Assembly: GCF_001693385.1 (NCBI RefSeq)
Contig: NZ_CP016428.1
Coordinates: 7,926,001 to 7,990,000, forward strand
Direction: 5' to 3'
Source of the DNA: Bradyrhizobium icense
GTDB taxonomy: Bacteria > Pseudomonadota > Alphaproteobacteria > Rhizobiales > Xanthobacteraceae
DNA: 64,000 nucleotides
The position numbers were made by a program, and so were the translations under genes. Positions 38,527 through 47,927 of the stretch are shown piece after piece. The notes beneath the pieces are model-generated. The model was not told where the DNA came from and searched no databases. It worked only from the letters and a program-made list of their open reading frames with translations. Every line of letters starts with the position of its first letter. Within the stretch, counting starts at the first letter, position 1.

Positions 38527-39288
38527 CTACAACCCCGCGCCCCACTTCTGCGCAGTCTGCAAAATCCAGTCCCGATACAGCGTCAGCGGCGTGACGCCGG
38601 TCATGCCGCCGCAGCCTCCACTGCCGTTCGGCCCGGTCGACCAGCTCACCACGCCAATGATGACGGGACCACTTGGCTTGTCCTCGAACACCGGCGCGCC
38701 GGAATCTCCGGTGCAGGCGCCGAGCCCCTCACGCGTGCCCTGCCCCACCGGATCGACCAGCCTGATCTGCAACGTTCCCGGCCTGCCGGTCGCGACCAGG
38801 CCGGCGACGCGGATGGTGCCGCCGCTCTTGCCGTCGCCGCGCACAGTTACGCCGATGCCCGCGATGGTAAAGCGGCTGCCGACGTTGATCGGAATGCTGG
38901 GCAATCCCAGCGTGGCCGGCGTCTTCCCCTTGGGCGGGGCGGCTAGCTGCAGCAACGCGACATCCGCCGTCGCGCGGTGTCCCGACATCGCCTGCATATT
39001 GAAGCCAGGATGAATGGCGATGCTCTTCACGTCCTTCAGCGAGGGCTGCCTGTCCGCACCATATTCGACGATCTTGTATTCCGCGCCGGGCTGCACGCAG
39101 TGCGCCGCCGTCAGCGCCAGCCTTGGGGCAATCAAGGCCCCGGTGCAGAAATTGCCGCGCGAGCCGACGATGGTGACGATCGAGCGGCCGAGGCCCTCGG
39201 TCGACGGTGCACCGCCGCCGACGATGGCATGCGCGGAAGTCGAGAGCAGCAGCGTGAGGCCGGTAACGATGCGAGGCAGGATTTTCAT
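38527..39288 (-). CDS. Secreted trypsin-like serine protease (S1 family)
   Basis: A 253-residue protein from ATG 39288, beginning with a Sec signal peptide (MKILPRIVTGLTLLLSTSAHA) and then IVGGGAPS, the S1-type mature start. The catalytic triad is complete: His63 in LTAAHC, Asp109 in TADVALLQL, Ser196 in CTGDSGAP. In-frame starts further upstream (39318, 39354) would add a basic leader and cannot be excluded. It is periplasmic or secreted. It converges on the acyl-CoA synthetase gene and stands alone. Confidence 0.88.
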   Translation of the reverse strand: MKILPRIVTGLTLLLSTSAHAIVGGGAPSTEGLGRSIVTIVGSRGNFCTGALIAPRLALTAAHCVQPGAEYKIVEYGADRQPSLKDVKSIAIHPGFNMQAMSGHRATADVALLQLAAPPKGKTPATLGLPSIPINVGSRFTIAGIGVTVRGDGKSGGTIRVAGLVATGRPGTLQIRLVDPVGQGTREGLGACTGDSGAPVFEDKPSGPVIIGVVSWSTGPNGSGGCGGMTGVTPLTLYRDWILQTAQKWGAGL

Positions 39289-39395
39289 CGCCGCAGCAAT
39301 AGCCCGCGGCGCGCGCATCGCCAAGCGGCGGAACGGGCTGGCTCTCACGGACATTCCGTGTTAGCCGCTGGCAATAGCTATTTCAGGCAGGGAAC

Positions 39396-40028
39396 ATGAT
39401 CGAGGCTGTGATCTGGGATTTCGGCGGCGTGCTGACCACCTCGCCATTCGAGGCATTCACGCGGTTCGAGACCGAGCGCGGGCTGCCGGCCGACATCATC
39501 CGGCGTACCAACGCCGCCAATCATCTCGAAAACGCCTGGGCGAAATTCGAGCGCGCCGAGGTCGATATCGAAGCCTTCGACGAATTGTTTGCGGCCGAAT
39601 CGCTGGCGCTGGGCGCGGCGGTTCGCGGCAAGGACGTGCTGCCGCTATTGTCCGGCGATCTGCGGCCCGAGATGGTCGAGGCGCTCAAGCGCGTCAAGGC
39701 AAAATTCAGGACCGGCTGCATCACCAACAACCTGCCCGCCAACGCGATCGGCAGCCACAGCGGCCGTACGCTCTATGTCGCCGAAGTGATGGCGCTGTTC
39801 GACCATATCATCGAGTCCGCGAAAATCGGCCTTCGGAAGCCCGATCCGCGCATCTACCGGATGATGGTTGAGACGCTGAATGTCGATCCCAAGAACTGCG
39901 TCTATCTCGACGACCTCGGCGTCAATCTGAAGCCGGCGCGCGAGATGGGGATGACCACGATCAAGGTGGTCAGTGCGACGCAAGCGATCAAAGAGCTTGA
40001 GGCTGCCACCGGGCTGGCATTGCGCTAG
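39396..40028 (+). CDS. HAD-IA family hydrolase (phosphatase-like)
   Basis: A 210-residue haloacid dehalogenase-superfamily hydrolase. Motif I is WDFGGVL, motif II TNN (GCITNNLP), motif III lysine in RKPDPRIY, motif IV VYLDDLGVNLKPA. The sequence resembles the N-terminal phosphatase domain of soluble epoxide hydrolase and acyl-CoA dehydrogenase family 10 proteins. The second Asp of motif I is replaced by Gly (DFGG), as in that subgroup, which tends to have changed catalytic ability. It leads a rightward run with MoxR, CoxE-like and RecQ genes after a 109-base gap. Confidence 0.9.
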   Translation: MIEAVIWDFGGVLTTSPFEAFTRFETERGLPADIIRRTNAANHLENAWAKFERAEVDIEAFDELFAAESLALGAAVRGKDVLPLLSGDLRPEMVEALKRVKAKFRTGCITNNLPANAIGSHSGRTLYVAEVMALFDHIIESAKIGLRKPDPRIYRMMVETLNVDPKNCVYLDDLGVNLKPAREMGMTTIKVVSATQAIKELEAATGLALR

Positions 40029-40137
40029 GCGGAAAAAGCCCGAATTTGCGCGCTCCTTATGCCTAAACGACGCTTGTCCTTTGCCGGGAACGCAGGCAGA
40101 ACACTCTGAAATCTATCGAATTCGGAGTTTAAACCCC

Positions 40138-41085
40138 GTGGCTGATACCAGGCCTTCGGCCTCGATCGAGGCAGTGGAAAGCGGTCTTGCGGCGCAAGGC
40201 TACATTGCGAGCCGCCAGATAGCGACCGCGGTCTATCTGGCGCAGCAGATCGAAAAACCCATTCTGGTCGAAGGCCCCGCTGGCGTCGGCAAGACCGAGC
40301 TGGCGAAAGCGATCGCCGCCTGGCGCGGCATGAAGATGATCCGCCTGCAATGCTATGAGGGGCTCGACGAGGCCAAGGCGCTCTACGAGTGGAAGTACGC
40401 CAAGCAGCTTCTCTATACGCAGATTCTGAAGGACAAGCTCGGCGAAGTGCTGGGCGGCGCGCCGACGCTGGAGGCGGCGCTCAATCAGCTTCACGATTTC
40501 GGCGACGTGTTCTTCTCCAAGGAATTCGTCGAGCCGCGGCCGCTCCTGCAGGCGCTGGAACAGCCCGCCGGCTGCGTGCTGCTGGTTGACGAAATCGACA
40601 AATCGGACGCCGAGTTCGAATCGCTGCTTCTGGAAATCCTCAGCGACTTCCAGGTGACGATACCGGAACTCGGCACGGTGGTTGCGGTGTCGCCGCCGAC
40701 GGTGATCCTGACCTCGAACAGCGAGCGAGACCTCGGCGACGCGCTGAAGCGGCGCTGTCTGCATCTGCATATCGGCTTTCCCGAGCAGAAGCTGGAAGAA
40801 CGGATCGTCGAGAGCCGCGTGCCCGGCATTTCGCAGACGCTGCGCCGGCAGATGGTGAGCTTCATCCACGAGGTCCGCACGCTCGACCTGAAGAAGCTGC
40901 CGTCAGTGAGCGAGACCATCGACTGGGCGCGGGTGCTCGTGCTGCTGCAGGCGCCCGAGCTTGGCCATGAGATGGTCAAGGATACGCTGAACGTCCTCCT
41001 GAAATACGAAGCGGATATCGAGGCCACGATGCCCCAGGTCTCTACCTTCATCGCCAAGGCCTCGCGGCAAAACGTCTTCGGGTGA
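40138..41085 (+). CDS. MoxR-type AAA ATPase
   Basis: A 315-residue AAA+ ATPase from GTG 40138 (GGAG about ten bases upstream). Walker A is EGPAGVGKTELAKA (about residues 45-58), Walker B LLVDEIDKSD, and sensor 1 LTSNSERDL. MoxR proteins act with vWA-domain partners to remodel or activate target protein complexes, often inserting metal or assembling enzymes. The vWA partner of the CoxE kind follows after seven bases, so the pair is a single functional unit. The client is unknown; no CO dehydrogenase genes are in the window. Confidence 0.93.
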   Translation: MADTRPSASIEAVESGLAAQGYIASRQIATAVYLAQQIEKPILVEGPAGVGKTELAKAIAAWRGMKMIRLQCYEGLDEAKALYEWKYAKQLLYTQILKDKLGEVLGGAPTLEAALNQLHDFGDVFFSKEFVEPRPLLQALEQPAGCVLLVDEIDKSDAEFESLLLEILSDFQVTIPELGTVVAVSPPTVILTSNSERDLGDALKRRCLHLHIGFPEQKLEERIVESRVPGISQTLRRQMVSFIHEVRTLDLKKLPSVSETIDWARVLVLLQAPELGHEMVKDTLNVLLKYEADIEATMPQVSTFIAKASRQNVFG

Positions 41086-41092
41086 TGGGCAA

Positions 41093-42469
41093 ATGCGCGA
41101 GAACCTGCATCGCTTCTTTCGTGCGGCGCGGGGCGCAGGCGTCAGGCTCTCGCCGGCGGAAAGCATCGACGCGATGCGGGCTGTCTCCAAGGTCGGCTTC
41201 ACCGACCGGGCGATCCTGCGTGACACCTTTCTGCTGACGCTCGCCAAAACGCAGGACGAGAAGAAGGCGCTCGGCGATTGTTTTGACCTGTTCTTCGATC
41301 AGCCCGAGCCGCAATCGCCGCCCGAAGATGGCAAGGCGGACGAGCAGGATGCGAAGGGCTCCAACGCAGGGTCGGATTCACCGGGCGAGACAAGCGGCGG
41401 TGACGAGCAAGCCGAAGGGCTTGGTCAGCTCGCGCAAATGCTGCTGGCGCAGGACCGCAACCAGATTTCGGCTGCGATTGCCAACGCGGCAAGCGCGGCG
41501 TCGCTGTCCGACATCCGCTACTTCACGCAGCGCGGTATCTTCTCCGGCCGCATCCTCGACCAGATGGGCATCCAGCGCCTGCGCGACGATCTCGACAATC
41601 TCGCGGCGACCAACCCGGCGCTGGCAGAGCGGTTGACCAACGCGCTGGATGGATTGCGCGGCACGGTTCGTGACACCGTTTCGCAGGCGTTGATGCTCTA
41701 CGGGCGCGAGGAAGCCGAGAACCTGCGCAACGAGATTTTGCGCAATGCGCCGCTGTCGCGGATCGAGCCGCGGCAGGTCGAGCAGATGCGGCATCTAATC
41801 CGCCAGATCGCCCGACGCCTCCGCGAGCGCTACTCCAAGCCACGCAAGCGCCAGCGCCGCGGCCATCTCGACGTCCGCCGCACCATCCGCCGCAACGCCG
41901 CCTGGGGCGGCGTGCCGTTCCTCACCGCGTGGAAGCGTCGTCATCGCGACAAGCCGAAGATCGTGGCGTTGTGCGACGTCTCTGGCTCAGTGGCGCGGGT
42001 TTCGGATTTCTTCCTGCTGTTGATCCACAGCCTGCATGAGGTCGTGGACGACGTCCGCTCGTTCGCGTTTTCCGGACACCTCATCGACGTCAGCGACATC
42101 CTGGAATCGAAATCGCCGGAAGAAGCGATGGCCGAGATCATGTCCAAAGTCGGCTTCGGCTCCTCCGACTACGGCAGTTCCCTCGCCGACTTTGAGGATG
42201 AGTGGATGGGCGCGATCACGCCGCAGACCACCGTGATCGTGCTCGGCGACGCCCGCAGCAATAACCTCGACCCTCGTGCGGACATTCTGCGCCGCATCGC
42301 CGAGCGGTCGAAGCGGCTGGTGTGGCTCAATCCGGAGGGCCGCATGGCCTGGGGCTGGGGCGATTCGGAAATGCTGCGCTATTCGACCTTCTGCACTGTC
42401 GTCCGCCAATGCGCGACCGCCAAGCAGCTTGAACGCGCGGTGTCTGACATCGTGGCGAGCTATCAGTAA
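41093..42469 (+). CDS. CoxE-like vWA domain protein (MoxR partner)
   Basis: A 458-residue protein: an N-terminal helical region, a charged low-complexity linker (about residues 65-115), and a C-terminal vWA/CoxE domain with the metal-ion site [14 protein letters not shown] (about residues 292-305). It is the standard companion of MoxR ATPases. Its stop overlaps the RecQ start by one base (TAATG), which is unusual and suggests coupled translation. Cytoplasmic; no signal peptide or membrane segment. Confidence 0.92.
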   Translation: MRENLHRFFRAARGAGVRLSPAESIDAMRAVSKVGFTDRAILRDTFLLTLAKTQDEKKALGDCFDLFFDQPEPQSPPEDGKADEQDAKGSNAGSDSPGETSGGDEQAEGLGQLAQMLLAQDRNQISAAIANAASAASLSDIRYFTQRGIFSGRILDQMGIQRLRDDLDNLAATNPALAERLTNALDGLRGTVRDTVSQALMLYGREEAENLRNEILRNAPLSRIEPRQVEQMRHLIRQIARRLRERYSKPRKRQRRGHLDVRRTIRRNAAWGGVPFLTAWKRRHRDKPKIVALCDVSGSVARVSDFFLLLIHSLHEVVDDVRSFAFSGHLIDVSDILESKSPEEAMAEIMSKVGFGSSDYGSSLADFEDEWMGAITPQTTVIVLGDARSNNLDPRADILRRIAERSKRLVWLNPEGRMAWGWGDSEMLRYSTFCTVVRQCATAKQLERAVSDIVASYQ

Positions 42470-44325
42470 TGTCTTCTCCGGCAGCTCTTCCCCGCGGCAA
42501 TGCCCCCGACGCGCTGTCCGTCCTGAATTCCGTGTTCGGCCTGCCCGCCTTTCGCGGCGCGCAGGAAGAAATCGTTCGGCACGTGACTGACGGCGGCAAT
42601 TGCCTGGTGCTGATGCCGACCGGCGGCGGCAAGTCGCTGTGCTACCAGTTGCCGTCGCTGCTGCGCGAGGGCTGCGGCATCGTGGTGTCGCCGCTGATCG
42701 CGCTGATGCGCGACCAGGTCGCGGGGCTTCTGGAGGCCGGCGTCAACGCGGCGGTGTTGAATTCGACGCTGTCGTTTGACGAAGCCTCCGAAGTCGAGCG
42801 GCGGCTGCTGGCCGGCGACCTCGACCTGCTCTATGTCGCGCCGGAACGGCTATTGACGCCGCGCTGCCTTTCCCTGCTCGGACAAGCCAATATCGCGCTG
42901 TTTGCGATCGACGAGGCGCATTGCGTGTCGCAATGGGGGCATGATTTCCGCCCCGAGTATATCGGCCTCTCCGTGATCGCCGAGCGCTTTCCCGACGTGC
43001 CGCGCATTGCGCTGACGGCAACCGCCGACGAGATGACGCGCAAGGAGATCGTGACCCGGTTGGGACTTACCGGCGCGCCGAGCTTCATCTCGAGTTTCGA
43101 CCGCCCGAACATCCGCTACGAGATCGTCGAGAAGCAGAACGCCCCGGCCCAGCTCAAGGCATTCATTGTCGAACGTCACGCCGGCGATGCCGGCATCGTC
43201 TATTGCCTGTCGCGCGCCAAGGTCGAGGATACCGCCGAAGCGCTGACCAGTGCCGGCATTCCGGCTCTGCCCTATCACGCGGGGCTCGACGCCAGCGTTC
43301 GTGCCCGCAACCAGGACCGTTTCATCAACGAGGACGGTATCGTCATCGTCGCCACCATCGCGTTCGGCATGGGCATCGACAAGCCAGACGTGCGGTTCGT
43401 GGCGCATCTCGATCTGCCGAAGAGCATCGAGGCCTATTACCAGGAAACCGGCCGCGCCGGGCGCGACGGCAAGCCATCCAGCGCCTGGATGGCCTATGGC
43501 CTGACCGACATCGTGCAGCAGCGCCGCATGATCGACGAATCCACCGGATCCGACGCGTTCAAGCGCGTCTCAATCGGCAAGCTCGATGCGCTGGTGGCGC
43601 TGGCGGAAACTGCGGGCTGCCGGCGCAGCCGCCTGCTTGGCTATTTCGGCGAGGCCGTCACGGGTACCAATTGCGGCAATTGCGACAACTGCCTGTCGCC
43701 ACCGCAGCTTCGCGACGGCAAGATATCAGCGCAAAAGCTGTTGTCCTGCGCCTATCGCACCGGACAACGGTTCGGCGCCATGCATCTGATCGACGTGCTG
43801 GTCGGCCGCATGACCGAGAAGGTCACGCAGTTCGGGCACGACAAGCTGTCCGTGTTCGGCATCGGCGGTGAACTTAACGAAAAGCAGTGGCGTGCCGTTA
43901 TCCGGCAACTGGTCGCGATGGGCCATCTGCGGGCCGATAGCGAGGCCTTCAACGCGCTTAAGCTGACCGAGAGCGCGCGCGGCGTCCTGAGGGGCGAGAC
44001 CGAAATCATGCTGCGCGAGGCGGCGCCGGGCACGCGCATCCGCTCCAGCCGCGCCAAATCAAGGCGTGGCGATCTTGCGCCGCGCACCGAGGCGAGGCCC
44101 GCCCACGCTCCTCTTCAAGCCGCGCTGCGCGCATGGCGCTCGGAGATTGCGCGCCAGCGCAACGTGCCGGCCTATGTCGTACTGCATGATTCCACGCTTG
44201 ATGGCATCGCCGCCGTGCGGCCGGCGACGCTCAACGAGCTCCGCAACATCCCCGGCATCGGCGACAAGAAGCTCGAACATTACGGCGACAAACTGCTGAC
44301 GGTGGTGCGCGCAGCCGACGCGTAA
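42469..44325 (+). CDS. recQ: ATP-dependent DNA helicase RecQ
   Basis: A 618-residue RecQ helicase with the full bacterial layout: helicase core with Walker [11 protein letters not shown] (from residue 51), DEAH box [20 protein letters not shown], motif [12 protein letters not shown], zinc-binding cysteines in CGNCDNC, a winged-helix RQC region, and a C-terminal HRDC domain ([16 protein letters not shown] near residues 585-600). It unwinds DNA 3'-5' in recombination repair. It starts within the stop of the CoxE-like gene and converges on acdS with an eight-base gap. Confidence 0.97.
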   Translation: MSSPAALPRGNAPDALSVLNSVFGLPAFRGAQEEIVRHVTDGGNCLVLMPTGGGKSLCYQLPSLLREGCGIVVSPLIALMRDQVAGLLEAGVNAAVLNSTLSFDEASEVERRLLAGDLDLLYVAPERLLTPRCLSLLGQANIALFAIDEAHCVSQWGHDFRPEYIGLSVIAERFPDVPRIALTATADEMTRKEIVTRLGLTGAPSFISSFDRPNIRYEIVEKQNAPAQLKAFIVERHAGDAGIVYCLSRAKVEDTAEALTSAGIPALPYHAGLDASVRARNQDRFINEDGIVIVATIAFGMGIDKPDVRFVAHLDLPKSIEAYYQETGRAGRDGKPSSAWMAYGLTDIVQQRRMIDESTGSDAFKRVSIGKLDALVALAETAGCRRSRLLGYFGEAVTGTNCGNCDNCLSPPQLRDGKISAQKLLSCAYRTGQRFGAMHLIDVLVGRMTEKVTQFGHDKLSVFGIGGELNEKQWRAVIRQLVAMGHLRADSEAFNALKLTESARGVLRGETEIMLREAAPGTRIRSSRAKSRRGDLAPRTEARPAHAPLQAALRAWRSEIARQRNVPAYVVLHDSTLDGIAAVRPATLNELRNIPGIGDKKLEHYGDKLLTVVRAADA

Positions 44326-44333
44326 GTCTCGAC

Positions 44334-45347
44334 CTATCCGTTACGGAAGGTATAAGCGTAACCGTTGATCGCCGGCGCGCCGCCGAGATGGGCGTAAAGC
44401 ACTTTCGATTCCTTCGGAAAGTAACCCTTGTTCACGAGGTCGATCATGCCCTGCATGGATTTTCCCTCGTAGACGGGATCGGTGATCATTCCTTCGAGGC
44501 GCGCGCACAACCGGATGGCCTTCTTGGTCTCTTCCGAGGGAACGCCGTAGGCTGGATAGGCATAGTCCTCGACCAGAACGACGTCGTCCTCGACGATCTC
44601 CTTACCCAGCTCGACGAGATTTGCGGTGTTGCGGGCGATCTCGAGCACCTGGGCCTTGGTCTGCGCCGGGGTGAAGGACGCGTCGATGCCGATCACCTTG
44701 CGTTCGCGGCCGTCCTTGGCAAATCCGACCAGCATGCCGGCATGGGTCGAGCCGGTGACCGTGCAGACCACGATGTAATCGAAGGAAAAGCCGAGTTCCT
44801 TCTCCTGTGCCCTCACCTCTTCGGCAAACCCGACATAGCCGAGGCCACCATATTTGTGCACGGAAGCGCCAGCCGGAATCGCATAGGGCTTGCCGCCTTT
44901 GGCCTTCACATCCGCAATCGCCTCTTCCCAGCTCTGGCGGATGCCGATATCGAAACCTTCATCCACCAGCCGCACGTCCGCGCCCATCACGCGGCTGAGC
45001 AGGATGTTGCCGACGCGGTCGTAGACCGCGTCCTCATGCGGCACCCAGCTTTCCTGCACCAGGCGGCACTTCATGCCGATCTTGGCCGCAACGGCTGCAA
45101 CCATGCGGGTGTGGTTGGACTGCACGCCGCCGATTGAAACCAGTGTATCCGCGTTGGACGCGATCGCGTCGGGCACGATGTATTCGAGCTTGCGCAGCTT
45201 GTTGCCGCCGAAAGCCAGCCCCGAATTGCAATCCTCGCGCTTGGCATAGAGCTCGACCTTGCCGCCGAGATGCTGCGACAGCCGCTCCAGCTTTTCGATA
45301 TGCGTGGGCCCGAAGGTGAGCGGATAGCGTTCGAATTTCTCCAGCAT
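44334..45347 (-). CDS. acdS: 1-aminocyclopropane-1-carboxylate (ACC) deaminase
   Basis: A 337-residue PLP enzyme that breaks the ethylene precursor ACC into 2-oxobutyrate and ammonia. The residues that separate true ACC deaminases from D-cysteine desulfhydrases are all present, one position earlier than in the Pseudomonas enzyme: PLP lysine K50 in [11 protein letters not shown]77 in [10 protein letters not shown]293 and E294 in PVYEGKS, and L321 in [10 protein letters not shown] 45347 has GGGGATG six bases upstream; the upstream ATG 45353 has none. It is divergent from acdR, the usual arrangement. It implies plant association: lowering ethylene helps nodulation and root growth. Confidence 0.97.
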   Translation of the reverse strand: MLEKFERYPLTFGPTHIEKLERLSQHLGGKVELYAKREDCNSGLAFGGNKLRKLEYIVPDAIASNADTLVSIGGVQSNHTRMVAAVAAKIGMKCRLVQESWVPHEDAVYDRVGNILLSRVMGADVRLVDEGFDIGIRQSWEEAIADVKAKGGKPYAIPAGASVHKYGGLGYVGFAEEVRAQEKELGFSFDYIVVCTVTGSTHAGMLVGFAKDGRERKVIGIDASFTPAQTKAQVLEIARNTANLVELGKEIVEDDVVLVEDYAYPAYGVPSEETKKAIRLCARLEGMITDPVYEGKSMQGMIDLVNKGYFPKESKVLYAHLGGAPAINGYAYTFRNG

Positions 45348-45440
45348 GGTCATCCCCGTTGATGTCTGATGTCGCGGGAATGCCTATCATCGCGCTTCAG
45401 ATAGGTGTTTTCAAAATTGAGGCAAAGATCGCACTGTTCT

Positions 45441-45465
45441 TGCACCATTTTGGTATGATGTTGCA
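45441..45465. promoter_or_regulatory. Candidate Lrp/AcdR operator between acdS and acdR
   Basis: An inverted repeat with arms TGCACCAT and ATGTTGCA (seven of eight positions match) around a nine-base AT-rich spacer. It lies in the 158-base divergent region, 41 bases before the acdR start and about 94 bases before the acdS start. The surrounding DNA is AT-rich for this genome. Lrp-family regulators bind such loose palindromes. Placement suggests acdR autoregulation and acdS activation, but this is unproved. Confidence 0.5.
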
Positions 45466-45505
45466 CTATTTACCGCTATTCGGCGGAAGTACGGAGTAAT
45501 CTTTC

Positions 45506-45970
45506 ATGGCCGGCAGGCTCGACCGTATCGACCTTAAGATATTGCGATTGCTGCAGAATGGCGGCCGGTTGACCAATGCCGAGCTGGCCGAAATGGCCGG
45601 TGTCAGCGCCGCGACCTGTCACCGCCGCACCCAGCGCCTGTTCGACGAGGGGTTCATAGCAGGGGTCAGGGCGTTGGTAGCGCCGCGCAAGGTCGGCAAG
45701 GGTGCACTCGTCATGGTCGGTGTCGTGCTCGACCGCTCCACGCCGGAAAGCTTTGCGGCCTTCGAGCGGGCGATCGCACAACTCAAATTCGTGCTCGATT
45801 GCCATCTGGTGGCGGGCGATTTCGACTATTTCCTCAAGATCCGCGTCGGCGACATGGAGGATTTCAACCGCATCCATGGCGAACAGCTGATCGCGCTGCC
45901 AGGCGTCCGTCAGACCCGGACCTTCTTCGTCATGAAGGAGGTCGTCGACAACGCGCCGCTCGATTTCTGA
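45506..45970 (+). CDS. acdR: Lrp/AsnC family regulator of acdS
   Basis: A 154-residue Lrp/AsnC protein: N-terminal helix-turn-helix (LTNAELAEMAGVSAATCHRRTQRL) and a C-terminal RAM/AsnC ligand-binding domain with DCHLVAGDFDYFLKIRVGDM. It is divergently oriented to acdS, which is the known acdR-acdS arrangement in rhizobia and pseudomonads, where the regulator activates acdS in response to ACC. I name it acdR on this context; the sequence alone would only say Lrp family. Confidence 0.9.
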   Translation: MAGRLDRIDLKILRLLQNGGRLTNAELAEMAGVSAATCHRRTQRLFDEGFIAGVRALVAPRKVGKGALVMVGVVLDRSTPESFAAFERAIAQLKFVLDCHLVAGDFDYFLKIRVGDMEDFNRIHGEQLIALPGVRQTRTFFVMKEVVDNAPLDF

Positions 45971-46071
45971 AAGTGTTCGGCACTGCAAGACGGGGCCATC
46001 TTGTTCGGATGGGCTTACCGGAACCTGGCGAGACTCTGGTCACGCAGCCCGTCATGCCCTATCAACCGGGC

Positions 46072-46647
46072 ATGACCATGAACATTTGCCGGCGAGCTTT
46101 CGCTCTCGCCACCATTTTCATTGCAATGCCGGCCTTTGCCTCGGACGAACTTCACCGGCAAGAGCCCGATACCGTCATTTTTGCTATGATGTCCGGCAAA
46201 TGCAGCACGCTTAAAGTGGCGGGACGCGATTTTGCCTGCCGGGCGGTTGCGTTCTTCCAGACGGAAGAAGGCAGGGCGAATTTTACCGTCGCCCTCGACG
46301 ACCCCGGCGATGACAGCCACATCATCACCTTCTCCGGCGACAACGGGCGGAGGCCAGAGGCCAATCTATACGAATTGCCGATCGACCGGATGCTGCTGAA
46401 AACCAAGGACAGGCCGAAGGCTGACGGTCTGCCGGTGCCGGCGGTCGAATCGAGCGCTGGCCTCTGCAAGCAGGTCGGAAACTTCGTGACGCTTGAGCTT
46501 TCCTCTATCTCCTGCACCGCCGTCGACCGGAACGGCAAGAAATACGAATTGCAATACCAGTCCGACGGCGCGCCGATGGCGGTGCGCCGCATCAAGCGTA
46601 TGCGTGTCGGCAGTCCCGCGGTGTCGCCGTTCGACGACGTAAAATGA
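46072..46647 (+). CDS. Secreted hypothetical protein
   Basis: A 191-residue protein starting at ATG 46072 (46078 is possible) with a Sec signal peptide ending MPAFAS. The mature part holds no domain I recognise; it has four cysteines (KCSTL, FACRAV, GLCKQ, SISCTAV) that could make two disulfides in the periplasm. It follows acdR by about 100 bases on the same strand but is probably separate. A hairpin follows the stop directly. Function unknown. Confidence 0.7.
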   Translation: MTMNICRRAFALATIFIAMPAFASDELHRQEPDTVIFAMMSGKCSTLKVAGRDFACRAVAFFQTEEGRANFTVALDDPGDDSHIITFSGDNGRRPEANLYELPIDRMLLKTKDRPKADGLPVPAVESSAGLCKQVGNFVTLELSSISCTAVDRNGKKYELQYQSDGAPMAVRRIKRMRVGSPAVSPFDDVK

Positions 46648-46650
46648 AAG

Positions 46651-46676
46651 GCCGCCGGCGGAAAACCGACGGCGGC
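46651..46676 (+). terminator. Hairpin after the secreted hypothetical gene
   Basis: Stem GCCGCCG (46651-46657) and CGGCGGC (46670-46676) with an inner GG/CC pair and an AAAA loop, four bases after the stop codon. There is no T-run, so it may be a weak or Rho-assisted terminator. Confidence 0.45.
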
Positions 46677-46796
46677 AGTGTCGATCCACACATCGCTCAA
46701 GCCTGCGCGGACAAGCTCAGCCCAAATTGAAAATCCCCTCAAGGGAATGGAGGCGGTTCGTCAAACAAAGTCCAACGATTGCCTTCAACACCGGCT

Positions 46797-47066
46797 TTAC
46801 CGTGACCCGCTTCGCTCGCGCCCGCTCCGCGTCGGCAGGATGGCGGCTGCGATATCAAACGCGATCGCCCACCTCGGCTTTTCTTCCTCCGCGCCGGGCA
46901 CGTTGATCTGAACGCCGCCGCCGTCGCTGACGGTATAGGAGGCGGCCAGTACGGCGGCCTCGAGGGCGGCGCCCCGCGAATCGTAGACGCCGCCGATCTT
47001 GACGTTATCGGCAAACACCGACCAGCCCAGCGGCGCCTTCACGACTTCGAACACCGATCGTTCCAT
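46797..47066 (-). CDS. Small hypothetical protein
   Basis: An 89-residue protein with AGGGTG five bases before ATG 47066. The core (VFEVVKAPLGWSVFADNVKIGGVYDSRGAALEAAVLAAS) looks like a small beta-alpha fold resembling DUF2188-like proteins; this is a weak resemblance. The C-terminal tail is Arg/Ser-rich. It lies 19 bases downstream of a second small gene on the same strand, so the two may form an operon. Confidence 0.6.
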   Translation of the reverse strand: MERSVFEVVKAPLGWSVFADNVKIGGVYDSRGAALEAAVLAASYTVSDGGGVQINVPGAEEEKPRWAIAFDIAAAILPTRSGRERSGSR

Positions 47067-47085
47067 CGCATCACCCTGTGTCGCT

Positions 47086-47283
47086 TCACCTGTATCGCTT
47101 GCGCCCTTCGCCGATGTGACGAATCCTGGCGAAGGAAGCGTGGCGCCGGGACGCTGGCTTGTCGCCGGCGGTCTTCGCTCGTCCGTCGGAAGCCCGCAGC
47201 CTCGTCAACGAGTTCACCGTCGGTGCCAGCGCGATTTCCTTCCGCACCGCATCGACAATTCGATCGAACTCAACTTCGCTCAT
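47086..47283 (-). CDS. Small hypothetical protein
   Basis: A 65-residue protein starting at ATG 47283 with GGAGCG about four bases upstream. It has an acidic helical start (MSEVEFDRIVDAVRKEIA) and a basic C-terminal half rich in Arg. I recognise no domain. The open frame continues upstream but there overlaps the better supported gene at 47539, so I use this internal start. It would be the first gene of a two-gene unit with the 89-residue protein. Confidence 0.45.
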   Translation of the reverse strand: MSEVEFDRIVDAVRKEIALAPTVNSLTRLRASDGRAKTAGDKPASRRHASFARIRHIGEGRKRYR

Positions 47284-47538
47284 CGCACGCTCCATTGCGC
47301 CGGGCCGGCATTCAGCCGCCAGGACGATAAGAGGGACCGCGCTGACTACAGATCGCCATGCAAGTTTGTTGTTAGAAGGCTCGCCCGCGGTCGCTTCGAT
47401 GGCAAAAAAGGGTCGAAATCGGGAAGCGACGCCCCCCGCCCTGCGAAACCGGTGGGCCCCCAATGGCCCTCGCTTGGCCCCCCTTGGCCGAACTTGCCCC
47501 ATGCGTGCTAGATTCGGCAGCGAATCAGGAGGGTTTGC

Positions 47539-47844
47539 ATGCCGGTAGACAGTGACAGCGCCATTGCGTGGCACCGCGCCCAGCTCAAGAAGCTTCGCGA
47601 GACCTTGAAGAGCATCGAGACCTCGAGGTTCATGGTGGGCGAGCCCGCTCAATCGAGCAGGACCGGCAAGACCCAGAAGACGATTGCCGAACTCGAGCAG
47701 AAAATCCGTCAGTCGCAGCACATCATCGCTGCCTATGAGCGGCAGACCCGGCGGCCGCTGGCGACCGACCAGCGAAGCCTCGCCAGCGTGAGCTGGAGCG
47801 CCTGGAACGCCCAGACGGCGCATGGCCGCGGCAATTCGCGATAG
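47539..47844 (+). CDS. Small hypothetical helical protein
   Basis: A 101-residue protein with an excellent ribosome-binding site (AGGAGG, seven bases before ATG 47539). The middle is strongly helical and may form a coiled coil (IAWHRAQLKKLRETLKSIE and TIAELEQKIRQSQHIIAAYE). The C-terminus is rich in Arg, Ser and Gln. It is cytoplasmic, with no signal peptide. Divergent from the two small genes before it. Function unknown. Confidence 0.75.
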   Translation: MPVDSDSAIAWHRAQLKKLRETLKSIETSRFMVGEPAQSSRTGKTQKTIAELEQKIRQSQHIIAAYERQTRRPLATDQRSLASVSWSAWNAQTAHGRGNSR

Positions 47845-47927
47845 TTCTTTTGCCCGCTCGTTGGTCGGTAGACCTGCGGTCGGCCGAGCGGCGTCAGGCG
47901 CGCGATCGTGAAATCCGGAAGGACCGG

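Noticed and set aside
40138..42469. MoxR/CoxE pair as evidence for CO dehydrogenase maturation
   Set aside because: No coxLMS or other molybdenum hydroxylase genes are in the window, and this pair is widespread in genomes without them.
45799..46071. Upstream extension of the secreted hypothetical protein into acdR
   Set aside because: It would bury the clear signal peptide that starts at 46072 and overlap acdR out of frame.
47284..47823. Upstream part of a 245-codon minus-strand frame
   Set aside because: It overlaps the 101-residue plus-strand gene with a strong ribosome-binding site and has shadow-like composition; only the last 65 codons are kept as a possible gene.
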